From contig NZ_JBHLUN010000008.1 in assembly GCF_042433915.1 (NCBI RefSeq), forward strand, positions 372,001 through 436,000: 64,000 bases of DNA, read 5' to 3'. The first letter of the stretch is position 1, and each line of letters starts with the position of its first letter. The notes below the pieces were generated by a model. It did no database searches, had not been told where the DNA came from, and was given only the letters and a program-made list of their open reading frames with translations. Both the position numbers and the translations under genes were made by a program. Source of the stretch: Roseomonas elaeocarpi (lineage in GTDB: Bacteria > Pseudomonadota > Alphaproteobacteria > Acetobacterales > Acetobacteraceae). Below are positions 1 to 9,314 of this stretch, piece after piece.

Positions 1-1226
1 CGAAGCGCGCAGAGGCCGCGGCGGAAGGCTTCACCCTGCGCGACGCGGGCGCGGAACCTTTCGCGGCCGAGGCGCTGCTGCTCTCGCCCGGCATCCCGCA
101 CCGCCTGCCGCGCGTCCACCCCGCCGCCGCCCGCGCCCTAAAGGCCGGCGCGCCGGTGCTGTGCGACGCGGAGTTCCTGTTCCTGGCCGCCAAGGCGGCG
201 GGGTCCGCCGCGCGCTTCCTGGGCGTCACCGGCACCAACGGCAAGTCCACCACCACGGCGCTGCTGCACCACATGCTGCGCAGCGCCGGCATGGCGGCGG
301 AGGCCGGCGCCAACCTCGGCCCGGCCGCGACCTCGCTGCCCCTGCTGCGCGAGGGCGCCTACGTGCTGGAGATGTCCTCCTACATGCTGGAGCGCCTCGA
401 CGCGCTGCGCTTCGACACCGGCGTGATGCTGAACCTCAGCCCGGACCATCTCGACCGGCACGGCGGCATGGCGGGCTATGCCGAAGCCAAGGCGCGGATT
501 TTCCTGGGCAACACGGTGTCGGTGCTGGGCATGGACGACGTCCTGTCACGAGAACTGGCGGGGCGCGTCACCGGCCGCCTCGTGCCGGTCTCCGGCAGCA
601 CGCCGCAGCCCGGTGGCGTCTGGGCCGAGGGCACGATCCTGCGCGACGAGGCCGGCCCCCTCCTCGACCTGCGCGAGGCCCCGGCCCTGCCCGGCACCCA
701 CAACGCGCAGAACGCCGCCGCCGCCGCCGCCGTGGCGCTGCGGATCGGCCTTTCGCGCGATCAGGTGGCCGCGGGCTTGCGCAGCTACGGCGGGTTGCCG
801 CACCGGCAGGAACGGGTGGCGGAACAGGACGGCATCCGCTTCGTCAACGACAGCAAGGCCACCAACGCCGACAGCACCGCCTGGGCGCTGGGCACCTACG
901 ACCGGGTGGTCTGGATCGCGGGCGGGGTGCCCAAGGAAGGCGGCATCGCGCCGCTGGCGCCCTTCTTCCCTCGGGTTGCGGAGGCCATCCTGATCGGCCA
1001 GTGCGCCCCCGACTTCGCCGAAACCCTGCGCGCGCACGGCGTGCCGCACGCGGTGGCCGGCACGCTGGAGCAGGCGGTGCCGGCGGCGCGCGAGGCCGCC
1101 CGGCGCACCGGCGCGCCGGTGGTGCTGCTGAGCCCGGCCGCCGCCTCCTTCGACCAGTTTTCCGGCTTCGAGGCGCGCGGCGAGCGCTTCCGCGAGCTGG
1201 TTCTCCACCCCGCCACTTCCTCCTGA
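1..1226 (+). CDS. murD: MurD, UDP-N-acetylmuramoylalanine--D-glutamate ligase (5' part missing)
   Basis: Cytoplasmic ligase that adds D-glutamate to UDP-MurNAc-L-Ala with ATP during peptidoglycan precursor synthesis. The reading frame is already open at the window edge (first full codon at base 3), so 407 residues are visible and only the N-terminal part of the Rossmann domain is lost. Visible features are an LSPGIPH segment near residue 31 and the Mur-ligase P-loop GVTGTNGKSTTT at about residues 74-85. The central region ends in the NDSKATN substrate loop (around base 850), and the C-terminal domain runs to the TGA at 1224. It is the first visible gene of the dcw cluster; ftsW starts 16 bases after it, so co-transcription is likely. 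The family match is clear. Confidence 0.96.
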   Translation, partial: KRAEAAAEGFTLRDAGAEPFAAEALLLSPGIPHRLPRVHPAAARALKAGAPVLCDAEFLFLAAKAAGSAARFLGVTGTNGKSTTTALLHHMLRSAGMAAEAGANLGPAATSLPLLREGAYVLEMSSYMLERLDALRFDTGVMLNLSPDHLDRHGGMAGYAEAKARIFLGNTVSVLGMDDVLSRELAGRVTGRLVPVSGSTPQPGGVWAEGTILRDEAGPLLDLREAPALPGTHNAQNAAAAAAVALRIGLSRDQVAAGLRSYGGLPHRQERVAEQDGIRFVNDSKATNADSTAWALGTYDRVVWIAGGVPKEGGIAPLAPFFPRVAEAILIGQCAPDFAETLRAHGVPHAVAGTLEQAVPAAREAARRTGAPVVLLSPAAASFDQFSGFEARGERFRELVLHPATSS

Positions 1227-1242
1227 TCGGAGCAGCCTCCTC

Positions 1243-2397
1243 ATGGCCCTCTCGCGCGCGGACTCCTCGGTGCTGGGACGCTGGTGGTGGACGATCGACC
1301 GCTGGACGCTGGCGGCACTGCTGACGCTGATGGGCTTCGGCTACGTCATGATGCTGGCGGCCTCGCCCGCGGTGGCCGAGCGCATCGGCGCTTCCTCGCG
1401 CAACTTCTTCATCATTCGCCAGGTAGGCTACCTCGCCCTTTCGGCGGCGGTGATGATGTGCGTCTCGATCCTTTCGCCCCGGCAGGTGTTGCGCCTGGCG
1501 CTCCTGGGCTTCGCGGCGGGGCTGGTGCTGACCGCCGCCACGCTGGTCGTCGGTGTTGAGATCAAGGGCGGCCGCCGCTGGCTGCCGATCCCGGGCATGT
1601 CGCTGCAGCCTTCCGAGTTCCTCAAGCCCTGCTTCGCCGTGGCGGCCGCCTGGCTGCTGTCGGAGGTGCGCGGCAGCGGCCCGATCTCCCGCTGGGCCGG
1701 TTGGGCCGCGGCGGTCGGCTGCTACGCCTTTATCGCGCTGATCCTGAAGAGCCAGCCCGACATCGGCATGCTGCTGGTGATCTCGGTGGTGTTCTTCACC
1801 CAGGCCTTCATCAACGGCTTGCCGGTTGTGGCGGTGGGCGGCGTCGCCGGGCTGGGCGCGCTGGCCGGCGTCGGCGCCTACCTGACGCTGCCCCACGTCC
1901 GCTCGCGCGTGGAGCGCTTCATGGACCCGGCGGCGGGCGACAACTACCAGGTGAACGTGGCGCTGGAAGCCTTCGGCAATGGCGGGCTGATGGGCGTGGG
2001 CCCGGGCGAGGGCCGCATCAAGAACGTCCTGCCCGACGCCCATGCCGACTTCGTCTTCGCCGTGATGGGCGAGGAGTTCGGCGCCATCGTCTGCGCCGCG
2101 ATCATCGCGCTGTTCATCTTCATCGTGGTGCGCGGGCTGATCCGCCTCCTGGCCGAGACCGACATGTTCATCGTGCTGGCCGTCACCGGGCTGCTGACGC
2201 AGTTCGGGCTGCAGGCCTTCGTGAACATGGCCTCCACCCTGCACCTGATCCCGACCAAGGGCATGACGCTGCCCTTCGTGAGCTACGGCGGCTCCTCGGT
2301 CGTGGCGATCGCGCTGGGCATGGGCTTCCTGCTGGCGCTGACGCGCCGCCGCACCGGCCGCAATGCCGAGGGCCGTCACGCCGAGGTTGGGGCGTGA
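1243..2397 (+). CDS. ftsW: FtsW, SEDS-family septal peptidoglycan glycosyltransferase
   Basis: Multi-pass inner-membrane protein of the divisome that polymerises lipid II together with a class B penicillin-binding protein. The 384-residue length is normal for FtsW. The sequence is a series of hydrophobic helices with the SEDS signature region (PDAHADFVFAVMGEEFG) at about residues 264-280 and a second conserved stretch (PFVSYGGSS) near 346-354. Neighbours murD and murG favour FtsW over the paralogue RodA, which lies outside dcw clusters. The ATG start follows a purine-poor gap after murD. The stop codon overlaps the proposed GTG start of murG by four bases, a usual sign of translational coupling. 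Confidence 0.95.
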   Translation: MALSRADSSVLGRWWWTIDRWTLAALLTLMGFGYVMMLAASPAVAERIGASSRNFFIIRQVGYLALSAAVMMCVSILSPRQVLRLALLGFAAGLVLTAATLVVGVEIKGGRRWLPIPGMSLQPSEFLKPCFAVAAAWLLSEVRGSGPISRWAGWAAAVGCYAFIALILKSQPDIGMLLVISVVFFTQAFINGLPVVAVGGVAGLGALAGVGAYLTLPHVRSRVERFMDPAAGDNYQVNVALEAFGNGGLMGVGPGEGRIKNVLPDAHADFVFAVMGEEFGAIVCAAIIALFIFIVVRGLIRLLAETDMFIVLAVTGLLTQFGLQAFVNMASTLHLIPTKGMTLPFVSYGGSSVVAIALGMGFLLALTRRRTGRNAEGRHAEVGA

Positions 2398-3521
2398 GGG
2401 GCCCGCGCGTGCGCCCCTACGTGATCGCGGCCGGCGGCACCGGCGGTCACGTCTTCCCGGCCGAGGCGCTGGCGGCGGAACTCGTCGCGCGCGGCGAGCG
2501 CGTGGCGCTGATGACCGACAGCCGCTCCGGCGCGCTGAAGAGCGCGGCCTTCGCGGGCGCCGAGCGCTTCGTGCTGCCGGGCTCGGGCCTGGCTGGCCAC
2601 GGCGCGGCCAAGGCGGCGCTGGGCGCGCTGGCGCTGGCGCGCGGCACGATCGCGGCGCGGGTGCTGCTGAACCGGCTGGAGCCGGCGGCGGTGGTGGGCT
2701 TCGGCGGCTACCCCTCCGTGCCGCCGGTGCTGGCGGTGCGCACCCTGCCGGCTGCGAAGCGCCCGGCGGTGATCCTCCATGAGCAGAACGCGGTGCTCGG
2801 CCGCGCCAACCGCTTCCTCAGCCGCGGCGCCGACCTGCTGGCGCTGGTGTTCGAGGGCACCACCCGCGTGCCGGGGAATGTCCGGGCCGAGGTCGTGGGC
2901 AACCCCATCCGCCCGGCGCTGGCCGCCCTGGCGGGGGAAGGTTACGAGGCCCCGACCGAAGAGATCCGCCTGCTGGTGCTGGGCGGCAGCCTCGGCGCCC
3001 GGGTGTTCAGCGACGTGGTGCCGGCGGCCCTGGCCCTGATCCCCGCCCCGCTGCGCGCCCGCCTGCGGGTGACGCAGCAGTGCCGTGCGGAAGACCTCGA
3101 CCGCGTCCGCGCCGCCTATGCCGATGCCGGGGTCCGGGCCGAGCTCGCGCCCTTCTTCGCCGACGTGGCGGCGCTGTATTCCGCAGCCCACCTCGTGGTT
3201 TCGCGCGCAGGTGCCTCCAGCGTCTGCGAGATCGCCTGCGCCGGCCGCCCCGCCATCCTGGTGCCGCTGCCCGGCGCCATCGACGACCACCAGGCCGGCA
3301 ACGCCCGCGCCCTGGCCGAGGCCGGCGCGGCCGAGGTCATCGCGCAAAGCTCGTTCACGCCGGAAGCCCTGGCTTCCGCGTTGACCGCGCGGCTGGAACA
3401 CCCTACCCGCCTCGCCGAGGCCGCCGCCGCCGCGGCACGCCTCGCCCGCCCCGACGCGGCGGCCCTGCTCGCGGACCGGGTGCAGGCGCTCGCCCGCTCC
3501 CACCACACCACCACTCGCTGA
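2394..3521 (+). CDS. murG: MurG, undecaprenyldiphospho-muramoylpentapeptide beta-N-acetylglucosaminyltransferase
   Basis: Membrane-associated GT-B glycosyltransferase that converts lipid I to lipid II using UDP-GlcNAc. The N-terminal glycine loop AAGGTGGHVFPAEALA is immediately visible, as are HEQNAVLGRANR, the LGGSLGAR motif of the C-terminal domain and the sugar-nucleotide segment SRAGASSVCEIACAGRPAILVPLP. Two GTG starts are possible: 2394, which overlaps the ftsW stop as GTGA and gives 375 residues, and 2409, which gives 370 residues and has a GAGGGG Shine-Dalgarno-like run 7-8 bases upstream. I list the longer one; the shorter may be correct. The gene lies between ftsW and murC in standard dcw order. 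Confidence 0.95.
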   Translation: MRGPRVRPYVIAAGGTGGHVFPAEALAAELVARGERVALMTDSRSGALKSAAFAGAERFVLPGSGLAGHGAAKAALGALALARGTIAARVLLNRLEPAAVVGFGGYPSVPPVLAVRTLPAAKRPAVILHEQNAVLGRANRFLSRGADLLALVFEGTTRVPGNVRAEVVGNPIRPALAALAGEGYEAPTEEIRLLVLGGSLGARVFSDVVPAALALIPAPLRARLRVTQQCRAEDLDRVRAAYADAGVRAELAPFFADVAALYSAAHLVVSRAGASSVCEIACAGRPAILVPLPGAIDDHQAGNARALAEAGAAEVIAQSSFTPEALASALTARLEHPTRLAEAAAAAARLARPDAAALLADRVQALARSHHTTTR

Positions 3522-3540
3522 CCCAGGGGAGGCTGCCAGC

Positions 3541-5015
<1,475 letters not shown>

Positions 5016-5019
<4 letters not shown>

Positions 5020-6020
5020 GCGCCACGGCCGGGAGTGACGCCGCCATGGTGGACGGGGCCGGACCCGACGGCAGCGCCCCCGCTGCGGGTGCCGGCAACA
5101 CGGCTCCGCCGGCGGGCGAGGCCGCGTCGCTGCCGCCCTTCCTCGCCGGGCTGCGCGGCCGCGTGGCCGCCGAGGCGGTGCTCGGGCCGCAGACCTGGTT
5201 CCGCACCGGCGGCCCGGCCGAGTGGCTGGTGCGCCCGGCCGACCTGGACGACCTGCTCGCCCTGCTGCGCGCCCTGCCGGCCGAGGTGCCGCTGACCGTG
5301 CTGGGTGCGGCCAGCAACCTGATCATCCGTGACGGCGGCCTGCGCGGCGTGGTGCTGCGCCTGGCGCGTGGCTTCAGCGAGATCACGCGCGATGGCGACG
5401 GCTTCGTGGCGGGCTCGGCCGTGCTGGACGCGACCCTGGCCGAGGTCGCGGCCGCTGCCTCGATGACCGGCCTCGAATTCTTCAGCGGCATCCCCGGCAG
5501 CATCGGCGGCGCGGTGGCGATGAACGCCGGCGCCTACGGACGGGAGGTCTGCGACGTGCTGGACTGGGCCGAAATCGCGACGCCCACGGGCCTGCGCCGC
5601 CTCGTGGCCGCCGAGTTCGCCTTCCGCTACCGCCACGCGACCCTGCCCGAACGGGGAATCGTCACGCGTGCACGATTCCGTGTGTCGCCCGGCGACGCCT
5701 CTGCTATTGCCTCCCGCATGGGGGAGATCCGTCAGAGCCGGGAAGCGACGCAGCCGGTTCGTGCACGGACGGGCGGCAGCACCTTCAAGAACCCGCCCGG
5801 CGACAAGGCCTGGCGGCTGATCGACGCGGCCGGCTGCCGGGGGCTGCAGATCGGCGGCGCGCAGGTCAGCGAGAAGCATTGCAACTTCCTGCTCAACCTC
5901 GGCGGTGCCACCGCGGCCGAGGTCGAGGAGCTGGGCGAGGTCGTTCGCGCCCGCGTGTTGTCCATGTCCGGCATCTCGCTGGAATGGGAAATCAAGCGTT
6001 TGGGGGAGAAGGCCCGATGA
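5016..6020 (+). CDS. murB: MurB, UDP-N-acetylenolpyruvoylglucosamine reductase
   Basis: FAD flavoenzyme that reduces enolpyruvyl-UDP-GlcNAc to UDP-MurNAc with NADPH. Visible are the FAD-binding segment VLGAASNLIIRDGGLRGVV, the SGIPGSIGGAVAMNAGAYG block at about residues 158-174, the GGSTFKNP block near 252 with the catalytic serine, and the C-terminal AQVSEKHCNFL segment. This is the shorter type II-like MurB architecture. The first 45 residues are a low-complexity Ala/Gly/Pro stretch not typical of the family, so a later start cannot be excluded. The listed ATG overlaps the murC stop (ATGA), which supports it. It overlaps ddl by four bases at the other end. Confidence 0.96.
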
Positions 6021-6955
6021 TGCGCGTTGCCGTGCTGCTGGGGGGTATCTCGGCGGAGCGCGAGGTGTCGCTGTCGTCCGGCCGGCAATGCGCCGCCGCG
6101 CTGGAAAAGGCGGGCTTCGCGGTCACCCGCATCGAGGTGGGCGAGGACCCGGGCGCGCTGATCGCCGCCCTGCGCGAGGCCAAGCCGGACGTGGTGTTCA
6201 ACGCCCTTCATGGCCGCTTCGGCGAGGACGGTTGCGTCCAGGGCATCCTGGACTGGCTGGGCATCCCCTACACGCATTCGGGCGTGCGCGCTTCCTCGGT
6301 CGCCATGAACAAGGCCGCCGCCAAGGCTGCCTTCGCCGCCGCCGGCCTGCCGGTGGTGCCGCACAAGGTGGTGGATGCCGCCGAGCTGGAGCGCGAGGAC
6401 CCGCTGCCGCTTCCTTACGTCATCAAGCCGGTCGAGGAAGGCTCCTCGGTGGGCGTGCACATCCTCAAGGCCGGCGACAACCGCCGTGCCGAGATCGCGC
6501 GCAACTGGCGCTTCGGCGCCATCATGGCCGAGCCCTACGTCGCGGGGCGCGAGCTGACGGTGGCGGTGATGGGCGACCGCGCGCTGGAGGTCACCGAGAT
6601 CAGCGCCGAGGCCGGCGAGTTCTACGACTACGAGAGCAAGTACGCCGATGGCGGCTCCCGCCACGTGCTGCCCGCACCGATCCATCCCGACGTGCGCGCG
6701 CAGGCGATGGCGGTCGCGGTGGCGGCGCACCTGGCGCTGGGCTGCCGCGGCGTGTCGCGCGCCGACTTCCGCTACGACGACACCGCCGGCGAGCCCGGGC
6801 GCCTCGTGCTGCTGGAGGTCAACACCCAGCCCGGCATGACGCAGACCTCGCTGGTGCCGGAACAGGCGGCGCACAACGGCATCGCCTTCCCGGACCTGTG
6901 CCGCTGGATCGTGGAACAGGCCCGGCACGACGGGGTGCAGCGCCATGCCGCGTGA
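6017..6955 (+). CDS. ddl: D-alanine--D-alanine ligase
   Basis: ATP-grasp enzyme that makes the D-Ala-D-Ala dipeptide for the peptidoglycan stem; the gene is named ddlB in many dcw clusters. The 312-residue protein starts MRVAVLLGGISAEREVSLSSG after an initial extra Met. It contains NALHGRFGEDG, the ATP-binding KPVEEGSSVGVH block at about 137-147, and the EVNTQPGMTQTSLVPEQA metal-binding/omega-loop region near 267-284. The start is ATG at 6017, overlapping the murB TGA as ATGA, with a GGGGGAGAA Shine-Dalgarno-like run just upstream. The 3' end overlaps ftsQ by 11 bases. Confidence 0.96.
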   Translation: MMRVAVLLGGISAEREVSLSSGRQCAAALEKAGFAVTRIEVGEDPGALIAALREAKPDVVFNALHGRFGEDGCVQGILDWLGIPYTHSGVRASSVAMNKAAAKAAFAAAGLPVVPHKVVDAAELEREDPLPLPYVIKPVEEGSSVGVHILKAGDNRRAEIARNWRFGAIMAEPYVAGRELTVAVMGDRALEVTEISAEAGEFYDYESKYADGGSRHVLPAPIHPDVRAQAMAVAVAAHLALGCRGVSRADFRYDDTAGEPGRLVLLEVNTQPGMTQTSLVPEQAAHNGIAFPDLCRWIVEQARHDGVQRHAA

Positions 6956-7781
6956 GGCCGTCCGCCCTTCGGGCTTCCGCCTGTGGCTGCGGCGGCGCCG
7001 CAACCTCGTGCGGCCGGCCATCCGCATCGGCATCGCGTCCGCGCTGGTCGGCGTGGTGGCGCTGGGCGTCGCCGCCTTCAACCCGGCGGGACAGCTCTTC
7101 GCCCTGGGCTCGGGCCTCGCCTCCGCCACGGCCGAGGCGGGCCTGCGCATCCGCGACATCCAGATCGACGGTGCCGAGAACGCGCCGCGGGCGATGATCC
7201 GGCAGGCGCTCGGCGTGAAGGTCGGGGATCCGACGCTCAGCTTCTCGCCCGAGGAAGCACGCGAGCGGCTGCAGAACCTGGCCTGGGTCGAGAGCGCCGA
7301 GGTGGAGCGCCACCTTCCCGGAACCGTGGTGGTGCGGGTGACCGAACGCCGCCCTTTCGCGATCTGGCAGAACCAGGGCCGCTTCTCGGTGGTGGACCGG
7401 GAGGGTCGGGTGGTGGCGACGGACCGGCTGGACGCCTTCGGACCCCTGCCGCTGATCGTGGGAACGGGGGCGGAGAAGAGCGCAGCGGCACTCTACGACC
7501 TGCTGAAGACGGCACCCGACGTGCTGGCGCGGACGCAGGCGCTGGTGCGGGTGGGCGAGCGTCGGTGGAACCTCCATCTGCACAACGGCGCCGACATCCT
7601 GCTGCCCGAGGGCGAGGAGAAGCCCGCCATCCAGCGCCTCGCCGAGCTGCAGCAGCGAAACGCCCTGCTCGACCGGCCGCTCGCCAGCGTGGACATGCGC
7701 CTGCCCGACCGTCTCGTGGTGCGGCAGGTCAACGCGCCGCAGGCCCCAGCCGATCCGAAGCGCGGCAGCGCCAGAGGGTGA
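6945..7781 (+). CDS. ftsQ: FtsQ, divisome bitopic membrane protein
   Basis: Bitopic inner-membrane protein that links early cytoplasmic and late periplasmic divisome components (FtsQLB). A basic cytoplasmic N-terminus (residues 1-25) precedes one hydrophobic segment (about 25-50). A POTRA-like domain follows (LRIRDIQIDGAENAPRAMIR) and then the FtsQ beta domain with VESAEVERHLPGTVVVRVTERRPFAIW. The 278-residue length is typical. The TGA at 7779-7781 overlaps a GTG (GTGA) that opens a 55-codon ORF reaching the ftsA start, so the true C-terminus may be extended if a frameshift has occurred there. Identification rests on these motifs and on position between ddl and ftsA. Confidence 0.94.
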   Translation: MPREAVRPSGFRLWLRRRRNLVRPAIRIGIASALVGVVALGVAAFNPAGQLFALGSGLASATAEAGLRIRDIQIDGAENAPRAMIRQALGVKVGDPTLSFSPEEARERLQNLAWVESAEVERHLPGTVVVRVTERRPFAIWQNQGRFSVVDREGRVVATDRLDAFGPLPLIVGTGAEKSAAALYDLLKTAPDVLARTQALVRVGERRWNLHLHNGADILLPEGEEKPAIQRLAELQQRNALLDRPLASVDMRLPDRLVVRQVNAPQAPADPKRGSARG

Positions 7782-7945
7782 AGGCGCAGGTGGCGACCGG
7801 GGCAACCCACGGGGCAACCCACAAGGCGACCCACGAGGCGACGCGCCCGGAACGGCATCCGGCGCGCCCGGCCGCGCGCGGAACGACGCACGCAGCGAAG
7901 CGCGGAACGGACCGCGCAGCAGATCAAAGGGTGAGAGCGCCGTGA
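7778..7945 (+). CDS. Possible 55-residue linker ORF between ftsQ and ftsA
   Basis: I do not recognise a family. A GTG at 7778 overlaps the ftsQ stop as GTGA. The ORF runs without interruption to a TGA at 7943, which overlaps the ftsA GTG start, again as GTGA, so it would bridge the two genes by coupling at both ends. The product is basic and low-complexity: after MKAQV come four-residue repeats of the form A-T-H-x encoded by 12-bp DNA repeats (7799-7846), then an Arg/Ala/Thr-rich tail. It could be a real coupling peptide, a frameshifted extension of FtsQ, or simply spacer DNA kept open by GC-rich codon bias. An AAAGGG Shine-Dalgarno for ftsA lies inside it. Confidence 0.35.
   Translation: MKAQVATGATHGATHKATHEATRPERHPARPAARGTTHAAKRGTDRAADQRVRAP
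7799..7846 (+). repeat. 12-bp tandem array between ftsQ and ftsA
   Basis: Two perfect copies of GGGGCAACCCAC (7799-7810 and 7811-7822) are followed by two degenerate copies (AAGGCGACCCAC, GAGGCGACGCGC). The period of twelve preserves the frame of the small linker ORF, giving A-T-H-x repeats. Similar short arrays recur elsewhere in the window. Confidence 0.85.
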
Positions 7946-9249
7946 ACCAGATCACCCGCCGTCGCCCGGTCGAGAACCTCGACGACGCACCGCCGCCGCC
8001 GCGCCGCCGGCTGCGCCGCGCGCGGCCCGGCATCTTCGGCGTGCTCGACCTCGGCAGCACCAAGGTCGCCTGCCTGATCGCGCGCATCGACAATGACGGG
8101 CTGCCGCGCGTGCTGGGCTACGGATGGAAGCGTTCCGCCGGCATCAAGGGCGGCAACGTGGTCGACCTCGTGGAAGCCGAGCACGCCGTGCGCGACGCCG
8201 TCGCCACCGCCGAGGAGATGGCGGACCACAAGCTGTCGGGCGTGATCTGCAACCTGTCCTGCGGACAGCCCGAGAGCCGCTTGCAGAACCTGCAATGGAC
8301 CATCGGCGGCCGCGCGGTGACGGAAGCCGACCTGCGCGCGGTGCTGACCGACGGACGCCGCCGCGCGATGGAGGAAGGGCGCGAAAGCGTTCATGCCGTG
8401 CCGCTCGGCTTCACCATCGACGCGACGCCGGGCGTGGACGATCCGCGCTCGATGATCTGCGACACGCTGGGCGCGCAGCTGCACCTGGTGAATGCGTCCT
8501 CCGCATCGCTGCGCAATCTCGGCGCCTGCCTCGCGGGCTCGGATCTCGAGATCGAGGAGCTCGTGTCCGCGCCCTACGCCGCGGCGCTGGCGGTGCTGGT
8601 GGATGACGAGAAGGAACTCGGCGCCACGGTGGTGGACATGGGCGGCGGCTGCACCAGCCTCGCGGTGATTCACGAAGGCCACCTGATCCACACCGCGCAG
8701 GTTCCCGTCGGCGGCTGGCAGGTCACCAACGACCTCGCGCGCGGGCTGACCACGCCGATCGTGCAGGCGGAACGCATCAAGACGCTGCACGGCGGCGTCA
8801 TGGGCACCGCCGAGGACGAGAAGGAGATGTTGCACTTCCCGCAGGTGGGCGAGGACGAGGACCACCTCGCGCGCGTGCCGCGGTCGATGGTGATGAACAT
8901 CGTGCGCCCGCGGCTGGAAGAAACACTGGAACTCGTGCGCGACCGTCTTGAAGCCGCGGGGCTGGGCTCCGAAGTCGGCTCGCGCGTCGTGCTCACCGGC
9001 GGTGCGAGCCAGATGGTCGGCGTGCGCGAACTCGCGGCACGCGTGCTCGATCGCCAGGTGCGACTCGCACGCCCGCATCCGGTGCGCGGGTTGCCGGAGA
9101 TCGCGCATGGCCCGGGCTTTGCTACGACATTGGGCTTGCTCGCCTGGGGGGCGGGTGAAGGTCGGCCGATCCTCGACCTCGATCCCGGAACAGTTGCGGC
9201 GCGCGGCAAATTTGCGCGCTTCGTGAACTGGCTAAAGGATCGGGTCTGA
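7942..9249 (+). CDS. ftsA: FtsA, actin-like membrane tether of the Z ring
   Basis: Actin-fold ATPase that anchors FtsZ filaments to the inner membrane and recruits later division proteins. The phosphate-1 motif GVLDLGSTKVACLIAR is at about residues 33-48, the phosphate-2 motif VVDMGGGCTSLAVI near 231-244, and the adenosine motif VVLTGGASQMVGV near 348-360. The extreme C-terminus (KFARFVNWLKDRV) fits the amphipathic membrane-binding helix. The start is GTG with an AAAGGG run about 10 bases upstream. The first 25 residues are Arg/Pro-rich and variable. The 435-residue length is normal. ftsZ follows after 65 bases. Confidence 0.97.
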   Translation: MNQITRRRPVENLDDAPPPPRRRLRRARPGIFGVLDLGSTKVACLIARIDNDGLPRVLGYGWKRSAGIKGGNVVDLVEAEHAVRDAVATAEEMADHKLSGVICNLSCGQPESRLQNLQWTIGGRAVTEADLRAVLTDGRRRAMEEGRESVHAVPLGFTIDATPGVDDPRSMICDTLGAQLHLVNASSASLRNLGACLAGSDLEIEELVSAPYAAALAVLVDDEKELGATVVDMGGGCTSLAVIHEGHLIHTAQVPVGGWQVTNDLARGLTTPIVQAERIKTLHGGVMGTAEDEKEMLHFPQVGEDEDHLARVPRSMVMNIVRPRLEETLELVRDRLEAAGLGSEVGSRVVLTGGASQMVGVRELAARVLDRQVRLARPHPVRGLPEIAHGPGFATTLGLLAWGAGEGRPILDLDPGTVAARGKFARFVNWLKDRV

Positions 9250-9314
9250 GGCAATGTGCCGGTGGGGATAGTTCTTTTCGCTTTGATTGCGTCGCCGATA
9301 GGGGGGCTACGCCG

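Noticed and set aside
1701..2393. Frame of MurG extends far upstream inside ftsW
   Set aside because: It is an open frame caused by high GC. MurG homology begins after 2394 with AAGGTGGH.
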